Assembly: GCA_030527085.1 (NCBI GenBank)
Contig: JAUNBN010000014.1
Span: forward strand, 4,179-13,706
Direction: 5' to 3'
Source: Oscillospiraceae bacterium
GTDB lineage: Bacteria > Bacillota > Clostridia > Oscillospirales > Ruminococcaceae
DNA length: 9,528 bases
The notes under the pieces: model-generated
Told to the model about the DNA's origin: nothing
The model's database searches: none
What the model saw: only the letters and a program-made list of their open reading frames with translations
Part shown: positions 1 through 5,787 of the stretch, one piece after another
Layout of the letters: each line of letters opens with the position of its first letter
How positions within the stretch are numbered: position 1 is the first letter of the stretch
Position numbers and translations under genes: made by a program

Positions 1-13
1 TCCCAAATAAAGC

Positions 14-42
14 TTGACATAAGCGCGCGGCGCTGATAATAT
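14..42 (+). promoter_or_regulatory. sigma-A type promoter of the infC operon
   Basis: A perfect -35 box TTGACA lies at 14-19. After a 17-nt spacer there is a -10 box TAATAT at 37-42, preceded by an extended -10 TG at 34-35. GATAAT at 35-40 (15-nt spacer) is an alternative -10. The start of transcription should fall near 48-50, which gives a leader of about 160 nt before infC. No other good promoter is visible ahead of infC. Confidence 0.75.
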
Positions 43-150
43 ACTTAGTGGAAAACAAGCAGCGCTTACCCGTGCTCACCGCGCGTTTCAAGCTGACGCG
101 GCGGTAGATATCGAAGCTTCGCGGCCGACGAGGGCCGCGTTTCGGTCGGT

Positions 151-185
151 GCGCGGGAGCAGAAGCTTTCGCGCTTGATTTGTTT
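151..185 (+). terminator. leader attenuator terminator upstream of infC
   Basis: This is a continuous 10-bp stem, 151-160 with 165-174, including two G-U pairs and closed by an AGAA tetraloop at 161-164. It is followed at once by TTGATTTGTTT (175-185), a T-rich tract. It sits upstream of the infC ribosome binding site, so termination here would silence the whole operon. The 5' arm is also the 3' arm of the antiterminator helix. Confidence 0.7.
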
Positions 186-197
186 ACTACACATTCT

Positions 198-204
198 GGA
201 GGTG
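198..204 (+). promoter_or_regulatory. infC ribosome binding site that fixes an ATA start
   Basis: GGAGGTG is an uninterrupted match to the anti-Shine-Dalgarno sequence of 16S rRNA. Six bases separate it from ATA at 211. No ATG, GTG or TTG lies at a usable distance downstream. The in-frame GTG at 202 lies inside the site itself, and the in-frame TTG at 175 has no ribosome binding site and overlaps the attenuator. Confidence 0.8.
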
Positions 205-210
205 TATCCC

Positions 211-873
211 ATAGCTTCAAAAGACCAGCTAGCCGTCAACGAGGCAGTCAGGGCCAAGGAAGTCCGGCTGATAGACGAGGACGGCAGCCAGCTCGGTATC
301 ATGTCAACCGCGAGCGCCCTTGAGCTCGCCTCGCAGCGCGACCTCGATTTGGTCGAGATATCTCCCGCCGCGGCTCCGCCCGTCTGCAAGCTGATGGACT
401 ACGGCAAGTTCCGCTTCGAGAAACAGAAGCGGGAGAAGGAGCAGCGCAAGAATCAGAAGATCGTCGAGATAAAGGAGATAAGACTCTCGCTGAATATAGG
501 CGACCACGACTTCGATACCAAGCTCGGCCACGCGATGAAATTTCTGCAGGAGGGCAACAAGGTAAAGGCCAGCATCCGCCTTCGTGGGCGCGAGATGGCC
601 CACGCCTCGCGCGGCAATATCGTTATGTCTCGCTTTGCCGAGGCGCTTTCCGAGCTGGGCAATGTGGAAAAGGAGCCCAAGCTCGAAGGCCGCTCTATAC
701 AGATGTTCATCGCGCCCAAGCCCGCTTCGGCAAAGGCCGAAAAAAAGTCCGGGGATAAGGCCGCTTCCCAAAAAGAGGAGCAGCCATCCGATAAAAACAC
801 GGGGGAGGCGGCAAGCAAGCCCGTCGAGCCCGAAAAAGCCTCTGAAAAGGAATCAGAAGAGGCTTCAAAGTAA
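211..873 (+). CDS. infC: translation initiation factor IF-3
   Basis: IF3 binds the 30S subunit, keeps it apart from 50S and enforces correct start codon and initiator tRNA selection. The 220-residue product has the IF3 N domain (about 5-75, with VNEAVRAKEVRLID and PPVCKLMDYGKFRFE), a lysine-rich linker (about 70-88) and the C domain (about 86-170, with RLRGREMAH and IQMFIAPKP). Residues 172-220 form a Lys/Glu/Ala/Ser-rich, low-complexity tail absent from typical IF3 of about 170-180 residues. I chose ATA at 211 as the start because GGAGGTG lies six bases upstream and the protein then begins MASKDQLAVNE, as in other Firmicutes. A rare AUU or AUA start is known for infC and lets IF3 repress its own translation. 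It is first in an operon with rpmI and rplT and lies behind a leader attenuator. Confidence 0.97.
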   Translation: MASKDQLAVNEAVRAKEVRLIDEDGSQLGIMSTASALELASQRDLDLVEISPAAAPPVCKLMDYGKFRFEKQKREKEQRKNQKIVEIKEIRLSLNIGDHDFDTKLGHAMKFLQEGNKVKASIRLRGREMAHASRGNIVMSRFAEALSELGNVEKEPKLEGRSIQMFIAPKPASAKAEKKSGDKAASQKEEQPSDKNTGEAASKPVEPEKASEKESEEASK

Positions 874-892
874 ACAGGAGAGGAAACCAGCC

Positions 893-1093
893 ATGCCCAA
901 GATGAAGTCGCACAGCGGCACAAAAAAGCGCATCACCAAAATCACCAAAAACGGCAAGGTGAAGCGCGCGCGAGCCTTTCGCAGCCACATTCTCAACAAG
1001 ATGACCACCAAGCGCAAGAGACATCTTCGCGCCCCCGTCTATGCGGACAAAACCAACGCGCCGAACATCAAGGTGCTCGTACCCTATAAATAA
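893..1093 (+). CDS. rpmI: 50S ribosomal protein L35 (bL35)
   Basis: The 66-residue, very basic protein begins MPKMKSHSGTKKRI and ends in VLVPYK, the hallmark ends of L35, at the normal family length (64-66). L35 is a small protein of the large subunit. AGGAGAGG at 876-883 lies nine bases before the ATG, and the gene starts 19 nt after infC, so it is co-transcribed and probably translationally coupled. In this gene isoleucine is coded mostly by ATC, unlike the ATA-rich genes around it, which would fit high expression. Identification is not in doubt. Confidence 0.97.
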   Translation: MPKMKSHSGTKKRITKITKNGKVKRARAFRSHILNKMTTKRKRHLRAPVYADKTNAPNIKVLVPYK

Positions 1094-1139
1094 ATCCCGC
1101 TTAAGACGGATAATCTAATATTTCAGGAGGCAGAACATT

Positions 1140-1493
1140 ATGGCTCGCGTTAAAGGCGCGATGATGACGCGCAAGAGGAGAAAAAAAGTACTAAAGCTCG
1201 CCAAGGGCTATTTCGGCAGCAAGAGCAAGCTCTTCAAAACGGCAAAGCAGGCCGTATACAAATCCGGCAACTACGCCTATATAGGCCGCAAGCAGAGGAA
1301 GCGCGATTTCCGCAGGCTCTGGATAACCCGCATTTCGGCCGCGGCCAAGCTCAACGGAATGAACTACAGCACCCTCATGAACGGTCTGAAGAAGGCCGAG
1401 ATAGAGCTCAACCGCAAGATGTTGAGCGAGATGGCCATTAACGACCCCGGCGCCTTCAGCGCTCTGGCGGAAAAGGCAAAGGCCGCTCTCTGA
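1140..1493 (+). CDS. rplT: 50S ribosomal protein L20 (bL20)
   Basis: The 117-residue basic protein has the L20 pattern throughout: MARVKGAMMTRKRRKKVLKLAKGYFG-like N-terminal helix (1-26), YIGRKQRKRDFRRLWITRI (about 47-65), and LNGMNYSTLMNGLKKAEIELNRKMLSE (about 71-97). L20 is an early assembly protein of the 50S subunit that binds 23S rRNA and, in both E. coli and B. subtilis, represses this operon by binding its mRNA. AGGAGG at 1125-1130 lies nine bases before the ATG. It is the last gene of the operon: an intrinsic terminator follows 10 nt after the stop. The target of autoregulation is inferred to be the leader at 48-210. Confidence 0.97.
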   Translation: MARVKGAMMTRKRRKKVLKLAKGYFGSKSKLFKTAKQAVYKSGNYAYIGRKQRKRDFRRLWITRISAAAKLNGMNYSTLMNGLKKAEIELNRKMLSEMAINDPGAFSALAEKAKAAL

Positions 1494-1503
1494 AAACAAA
1501 CAT

Positions 1504-1548
1504 AAGGCCCGACGCGCTGCGATACGCGCGCGGGTCTTTCGCTTTGTT
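1504..1548 (+). terminator. intrinsic terminator of the infC-rpmI-rplT operon
   Basis: 1504-1511 pairs with 1531-1538 and, after a bulged A1512, 1513-1517 pairs with 1526-1530. This makes a 13-bp GC-rich stem with an 8-nt loop (1518-1525). The T-rich stretch TTTCGCTTTGTT (1537-1548) follows. It begins just after the rplT stop codon. Confidence 0.75.
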
Positions 1549-1586
1549 AAAGTCAAAAGCGGGGAGTTGCAGCGAAAAATCCACGC

Positions 1587-1625
1587 GGCGGGACACTCCG
1601 CCTTTAAGAAAGCGGTTGCTTTTTT
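1587..1625 (+). terminator. second terminator-like hairpin pair before the methyltransferase promoter
   Basis: A 6-bp hairpin (1587-1592 with 1597-1602, loop ACAC) is followed by TTT. It is followed directly by a weaker A/T-rich hairpin (1606-1613 with 1618-1625, loop GGTT) that ends in six T residues. Together they could act as a backup terminator for readthrough from rplT. The stem of the second is AT-rich, so efficiency is uncertain. I see no gene in 1549-1636. Confidence 0.45.
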
Positions 1626-1642
1626 AATGCCTCCGCTATAAT
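1616..1642 (+). promoter_or_regulatory. promoter of the RNA methyltransferase-dprA unit
   Basis: A perfect -10 box TATAAT lies at 1637-1642. The best -35 candidate is TTGCTT at 1616-1621, with a short 15-nt spacer, and it overlaps the preceding hairpin. The start of transcription would be near 1649, about 43 nt before the ATG. The -10 is strong and the -35 weak. Confidence 0.5.
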
Positions 1643-1666
1643 ATATTAAAGATTATACAATTATAG
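1636..1666. repeat. inverted repeat CTATAAT/ATTATAG over the promoter
   Basis: CTATAAT at 1636-1642 and ATTATAG at 1660-1666 are perfect inverted copies 17 nt apart. A further ATTATA lies between them at 1652-1657. The left arm is the -10 box of the plus-strand promoter. The arms could be an operator or minus-strand -10 boxes, but AT-rich sequence produces such matches easily. Confidence 0.35.
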
Positions 1667-1691
1667 TGAGTTAAAAACCGGGAAGGGCTTA

Positions 1692-2474
1692 ATGGAGCAG
1701 GTCACGAGCCGCGCAAACGAGAGGGTCAAGCAGATAGTCTCTTTGAAAAACGAGCCCGCGCTCAGGCGCGAGGCCGGGCTTTGCGTGCTCGAGGGCTTCA
1801 AGCTCTGCGGCGAGGCCCTGCGCCTGGGCTTGAGCATAGAGGAGCTTTGGATAAGCGAGGCAGCGCTGGAGAAAAACAAAAAAGAGGCCGAGGGGCTCAT
1901 CGCCTCATCAAAGAGCGCCGTACTGATGAGCGAGGGCGTCTGCGAGAAGCTGACCGAGCAGAAGAGCCCGCAGGGCGCGCTCGCGCTCGTAAGCTTGCCC
2001 GCGCCGCTGGAAAACGCAGAGCTCGGAAAGTTTAAAAAAGCGGCGGCGCTCTGCTCGGTTCAGGACCCGGCGAACGTCGGTGCGGCGGCGCGCTGCGCGG
2101 CGGCCTTCGGCTACGCCCTCGTCCTTACGGCGGACTGCGCCGACCTCTTTTCCCCGAAGGCACTGCGCGCCTCGATGGGCGCGGCGCTGAGGCTGCCCTT
2201 CGCTGTCTTTCCCGGCGAGCGGGAGATGCTCGCCGCCTTGCAAAGCGCGGGCTTCGAGACGCTCGCGGCGGCCATGACCGAGGACGCCGAGCCGCTGGGA
2301 GACTTTGAAGCGCCCGAGCGCTTCGCCCTGCTGATAGGCAGCGAGGGCAGGGGGCTGCCGGAAGATATAATATCGGCCTGCTCTCGGCGCGTAGCGATAC
2401 CGGTGAGCGCCGCGGTGGAGAGCCTTAACGCCTCGGCGGCGGCGGCTGTGCTGATGTGGGAGCTTGGAAAATGA
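1692..2474 (+). CDS. TrmH/SpoU-family RNA 2'-O-methyltransferase
   Basis: This 260-residue protein belongs to the SPOUT class, whose members methylate ribose 2'-OH groups in rRNA or tRNA using S-adenosylmethionine bound in a trefoil knot. An N-terminal SpoU substrate-binding domain (about 28-100, including VLEGFKLCGEAL) precedes the catalytic domain. Motif 1 is QDPANVGAAAR (124-134), with the conserved Asn128 and Arg134. Motif 2 is IGSEGRGLP (215-223). Motif 3 is IPVSAAVESLNASAAAA (from 236), with Glu243 and Asn246. The nearest named relative by layout is B. subtilis YsgA, which also lies near infC-rplT; the target nucleotide is not known from sequence. GGAAGG (1681-1686) precedes the ATG. 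Its last bases overlap the start of dprA, so the two are coupled. Confidence 0.92.
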   Translation: MEQVTSRANERVKQIVSLKNEPALRREAGLCVLEGFKLCGEALRLGLSIEELWISEAALEKNKKEAEGLIASSKSAVLMSEGVCEKLTEQKSPQGALALVSLPAPLENAELGKFKKAAALCSVQDPANVGAAARCAAAFGYALVLTADCADLFSPKALRASMGAALRLPFAVFPGEREMLAALQSAGFETLAAAMTEDAEPLGDFEAPERFALLIGSEGRGLPEDIISACSRRVAIPVSAAVESLNASAAAAVLMWELGK

Positions 2475-3562
2475 GCGAGAAGCTTATCTATTGGCTTTGG
2501 CTGAGCCTCGCGCTGGGGCCCTGCAGCGGCAGGCTTTTGAGTCTGCTGGACAGGTTTGCCTATATCGAGGAAATCTACGAGAGCCGCGAGAGCGCCGCGC
2601 TCGCGAGCCTGCTGGACGCCGCCGAGTTCAGCCGCGTTCGCAAAACTCCGCTCGAAAGAGCCCGCAGGCTGTATGAGTTCTGCGGGGAGAAGGGAATCGG
2701 AGTTTTGCCCTACAGCTCTCCTCAGTATCCCGAAAGACTGAGGCAGACGCGCTACCCGCCGGTGCTGCTGTACTATACGGGCAGCGTTTCGGCGCTTTGT
2801 ACCGACAGCCTTGCGGGCGTGGGCGCGCGAAACGCCACGCGCTACGGGAGGGACGCGGTGAAGAAGATATGCGCGCCGCTGGCAAGAGCCGGACTGACGC
2901 TCGTTTCGGGCCTGGCCCGGGGAATCGACAGCGAGGTACACCGCACAGCCTTGGCTGAGAAGGCTCTGACCGTCGCGGTGCTGGGCACGGCAATTGACAC
3001 AACATCTCCGCGCAATCACGAGGAGCTGCGATTTGAAATAGAGCGCAGCGGCGGCTGTGTAGTAAGCGAATACGCGCCGGGTACCGAGAGCTTCAAGGGC
3101 GCCTTTCCCCTCAGAAACAGGCTCATCTCCGGCCTTGCGCGCGCCGTGCTGGTCTTTGAGGCGGCGAAGCGCAGCGGCACGATGATAACGGCCAACTGGG
3201 CGCTGGACGACGGCCGGGAGGTCATAGCCGTTCCGGGCAGCATCTTCGCGCCAAACTGCGAGGGCACGAACCGGCTTATAAAGCAGGGCGCGCAGGTAGC
3301 TGACTGCGCCGAGGATGTGGCGAGCCTTCTTGATATAAAGCTGCCCGACGAGACGGCGTTAAAGCCCGAAACAAAGGAAAGCCCCGTTTCTCCCGAGGCG
3401 CAGAAAATTCTGAAAGCGCTGAGCGAGGGGGAGCTAACGCTCGACGAGCTGGCGGAAAGGACGAAGCTTCCGCCCGCGAAGCTGCTCTCGGAGCTTACAG
3501 AGCTCGAGCTGGACGGCGCGCTCAACTCCCTGCCAGGGCCGAAATACGCGCTGGCCATATAG
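2471..3562 (+). CDS. dprA: DNA-processing protein DprA (DNA uptake/RecA loader)
   Basis: DprA binds single-stranded DNA entering the cell during transformation and loads RecA on it; it is also widespread in bacteria not known to be competent. The 363-residue protein has an N-terminal SAM-like helical region (about 1-65), the DprA Rossmann-like domain (about 70-285) and a C-terminal winged helix (about 305-363). Family motifs are GARNATRYG (about 118-126), SGLARGID (146-153), a SEYAPGTESFKGAFPLRNRLISGL-type stretch with PLRNR, and SGTMITANWALDDGR followed by VPGSI. The loop GTAIDTTSPRNHEEL differs from the usual pattern with a Tyr-Pro pair. ATG at 2471 overlaps the preceding TGA, with GGGAG (2458-2462) eight bases upstream; the in-frame GTG at 2456 is less likely. 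No competence genes are nearby. Confidence 0.94.
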   Translation: MSEKLIYWLWLSLALGPCSGRLLSLLDRFAYIEEIYESRESAALASLLDAAEFSRVRKTPLERARRLYEFCGEKGIGVLPYSSPQYPERLRQTRYPPVLLYYTGSVSALCTDSLAGVGARNATRYGRDAVKKICAPLARAGLTLVSGLARGIDSEVHRTALAEKALTVAVLGTAIDTTSPRNHEELRFEIERSGGCVVSEYAPGTESFKGAFPLRNRLISGLARAVLVFEAAKRSGTMITANWALDDGREVIAVPGSIFAPNCEGTNRLIKQGAQVADCAEDVASLLDIKLPDETALKPETKESPVSPEAQKILKALSEGELTLDELAERTKLPPAKLLSELTELELDGALNSLPGPKYALAI

Positions 3563-3693
3563 GCGCGGGAGCCTCCGGATACGCGAGTCGGAGCGAGCGC
3601 CCGGCGCGGGAAGCTGCCTGCACGAAAAGTAAATAAAAAAAGCCCTTGAACTTAAAGCAGTTCGCACGAAATCAAATCAGGACGGTTTATTAA
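3563..3693 (+). other. dprA-topA intergenic region with stem-loop, A-tract and weak promoter candidate
   Basis: A two-part stem-loop can form just after the dprA stop: 3562-3566 with 3597-3601 and, inside it, 3573-3577 with 3589-3593. It has no T-tract, so it is not a standard terminator. An A-rich stretch (about 3624-3640) precedes TTGAAC (3646-3651), a possible -35 box with an UP-like element. No good -10 box follows at 16-18 nt; TCAAAT at 3672-3677 is 20 nt away. AGGA (3679-3682) is the topA ribosome binding site, 11 bases from the ATG. Whether topA has its own promoter is unresolved. Confidence 0.3.
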
Positions 3694-5787
3694 ATGTCAA
3701 AGCTCGTAATAGTCGAATCGCCGGCAAAGGCGAAAACCATCAAGAAATACCTCGGCAGCGGCTACGAGGTCATGGCCTCTATGGGCCATGTCCGCGATTT
3801 GCCGCGCAGCTCCTTCGGGGTAAACGTCAACAACAGCTACAAGCCGCAGTACCTCAATATAAGCGGCAAGGAAAAGCTCATTAAAGAGCTGAAGGAGGCC
3901 GCCGGCAAGAGCGAGCAGATCTACCTCGCAACCGACCCCGACCGCGAGGGCGAGGCTATCTCGTGGCATCTGGCCTATCTGCTGGGCATACCCGAGGGCG
4001 CGCCCAACCGCGTGACCTTCGGAGAGATAACCAAAAAGGGCGTGCAGCAGGGCATGAGCCACCCGCGCTGCATAGACGAAAACCTCGTGAACTCGCAGCA
4101 GGCGCGCCGCATACTCGACCGCATAGTGGGCTACAAGCTCTCGCCATTTTTGTGGCGCAAGGTTCGCCGCGGGCTCTCGGCGGGCAGGGTGCAGTCTGTT
4201 GCGGCGAGGCTCATAGTTGACCGCGAGCGCGAGATAGAGGCCTTCCAGCCCGAGGAGTACTGGACTGTCGACGCGGTGCTGCGCCCTCAGGGCCAGCAGA
4301 AGACCTTTACGGCGCGCCTCAAGGGCAAAAAGGGGCACGAGGGCGAGTTTACAATTGAGAATAAAGAACAGTGCGACAGAATACTCGCCGAGCTTGAGGA
4401 AGCCGAGTTTTTAATCAAAAACCTCAAGCGCGGAACGCGCAAGCGCTCGCCCGAGCCGCCCTTTATAACCTCTACTTTGCAGCAGGAGGCCTCGCGCAAG
4501 CTGGGCTTCACCGCGCGCCGCACGATGCGCGCCGCGCAGGACCTTTACGAGGGAGTTGAGCTTGAGGGGCTGGGCAGCACCGGCCTTATAACCTATATGA
4601 GAACGGATTCGCTGCGCGTCTCCGACGAGGCCGTTGCGGCGGCGAGAGCCTATATTATTGAACACTACGGCGAGCAGTACGACTGCAAGACCCAGCGCGC
4701 CTACAAGCGCAAGGGCGCCTCCAATGTTCAGGACGCGCACGAGGCCATAAGGCCCACGGATATAAGCCTTGCGCCCGAAGCCGTAAAGGCTTCGCTCACC
4801 GCTGACCAATACAAGATATATAAGCTCATATGGGAGCGCTTTTTAGCCAGCCGCATGGCTGACCAGCTTTTAAACACCGTTTCGGTAACCATCGAGGCTG
4901 CGGACTACATCTTCCGCGCCAGCGGACACACGGTTGCCTTCGACGGCTTTACCGGGATATACGAGGTCTCCACAGACGAAAAGCCCGAGGAACAGACAGC
5001 TCTGCCCCCGCTCGAGAGCGACACACAGCTCCGCAAAAAGGAGATAAAGAGCGCGCAGAAGTTCACCCAGCCGCCCCCCCGCTTCACCGAGGCTTCGCTC
5101 ATTAAATTTCTGGAGGAGAACGGCATAGGCCGCCCCTCTACCTACGCGCCGATAATCTCCACAATAATCGACCGCGGCTATGTCGAGCGCGAGCAGAAGG
5201 CGCTCAAGCCCACTGCGCTCGGCGACGTAGTAACCGACGTGCTGATAGCGCAGTTCCCGAATATAGTAGACGAAAAGTTTTCCGCGGGCATGGAGAAGAG
5301 CCTCGACAAGATAGAGGAGGGCAAGGCAGACTGGGTAAAGACGCTCGATAAATTCTACAAAGATTTCGCGAAGACGCTGAAGCATGCCGAGGAAAGCATG
5401 GACGGCCAGCGCGTAAAGGTGCCCGAGGAGGAGACGGACGTTGTCTGCGAGCTCTGCGGACGCAAAATGGTTATTAAAACGGGGCGCTACGGCAAGTTCC
5501 TGGCCTGCCCGGGCTTTCCCGAGTGCCGCAACACGAAGAAGATAGTTGTTGAAACTCCGGGACTCTGCCCGAAATGCGAGGGAAAAATAGTCCAGCGCCG
5601 CTCGCAGAAGGGACGCATCTTCTACGCCTGCGAAAAGGGGCGCGAGTGCGGCTTCATGAGCTGGGACGAGCCCGGCGCCGAAAAGTGCCCGAAGTGCGGC
5701 GGCTCCCTCTTTATCAAAAAGGGCAAAAACCCCCGCCTCTACTGCGCCAAGGAGGGCTGCGGCTTTGTGAAAGAGATGGAGAAATGA
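3694..5787 (+). CDS. topA: DNA topoisomerase I (type IA)
   Basis: TopA relaxes negative supercoils by nicking one strand through a 5'-phosphotyrosine link and passing the other strand through. The 697-residue protein has an N-terminal Toprim domain (about 1-115) with VESPAKAKTI (Glu8) and DPDREGEA (Asp81, Asp83, Glu87) that bind magnesium. The central type IA core carries TYMRTDS, with Tyr301 as the predicted nucleophile. The C-terminal part has three C4 zinc ribbons that start at Cys585/588, Cys625/628 and Cys665/668, each with a second cysteine pair. Length and layout match Firmicutes TopA (about 690 residues). The stop overlaps the trmFO start by four bases, and topA-trmFO is a common Firmicutes pair. 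Nothing is missing or broken. Confidence 0.98.
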   Translation: MSKLVIVESPAKAKTIKKYLGSGYEVMASMGHVRDLPRSSFGVNVNNSYKPQYLNISGKEKLIKELKEAAGKSEQIYLATDPDREGEAISWHLAYLLGIPEGAPNRVTFGEITKKGVQQGMSHPRCIDENLVNSQQARRILDRIVGYKLSPFLWRKVRRGLSAGRVQSVAARLIVDREREIEAFQPEEYWTVDAVLRPQGQQKTFTARLKGKKGHEGEFTIENKEQCDRILAELEEAEFLIKNLKRGTRKRSPEPPFITSTLQQEASRKLGFTARRTMRAAQDLYEGVELEGLGSTGLITYMRTDSLRVSDEAVAAARAYIIEHYGEQYDCKTQRAYKRKGASNVQDAHEAIRPTDISLAPEAVKASLTADQYKIYKLIWERFLASRMADQLLNTVSVTIEAADYIFRASGHTVAFDGFTGIYEVSTDEKPEEQTALPPLESDTQLRKKEIKSAQKFTQPPPRFTEASLIKFLEENGIGRPSTYAPIISTIIDRGYVEREQKALKPTALGDVVTDVLIAQFPNIVDEKFSAGMEKSLDKIEEGKADWVKTLDKFYKDFAKTLKHAEESMDGQRVKVPEEETDVVCELCGRKMVIKTGRYGKFLACPGFPECRNTKKIVVETPGLCPKCEGKIVQRRSQKGRIFYACEKGRECGFMSWDEPGAEKCPKCGGSLFIKKGKNPRLYCAKEGCGFVKEMEK

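Larger units (their letters stand above)
48..210 (+). promoter_or_regulatory. structured infC leader, probable L20-responsive attenuator
   Basis: Hand folding gives competing helices. An antiterminator pairs 73-84 with 151-161 (11 bp, A78 bulged). In that fold the free ends 56-64 and 170-177 can also pair (8 bp, A61 bulged), and 120-126 pairs with 133-139 (7 GC-rich pairs). A terminator pairs 151-160 with 165-174 and so shares its 5' arm with the antiterminator. A third hairpin, 78-86 with 96-105 (9 bp, G100 bulged), captures the 5' strand of the antiterminator and could act as an anti-antiterminator. In B. subtilis, L20 binds the infC leader and causes premature termination; the same role here is inferred from gene order and fold. 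I could not compare it with the Rfam L20 leader model. Confidence 0.65.

Noticed and set aside
175..210. Upstream TTG start for infC at 175
   Set aside because: It has no ribosome binding site, overlaps the attenuator T-tract, and adds 12 residues not seen at the IF3 N-terminus; ATA at 211 has an ideal site.
2456..2470. GTG start for dprA at 2456
   Set aside because: The ATG at 2471 has GGGAG at the right distance and forms the usual ATGA overlap with the preceding stop.
2111..3019. Long minus-strand reading frame of 302 codons across the methyltransferase and dprA genes
   Set aside because: It lies opposite two clearly conserved plus-strand genes, has no recognisable domain and is of a composition expected from the antisense of GC-rich codons.
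5574..5783. N-terminal extension of trmFO by 70 codons into topA
   Set aside because: The extra part is topA coding sequence read in another frame; the FAD-binding motif of TrmFO starts right after ATG 5784.
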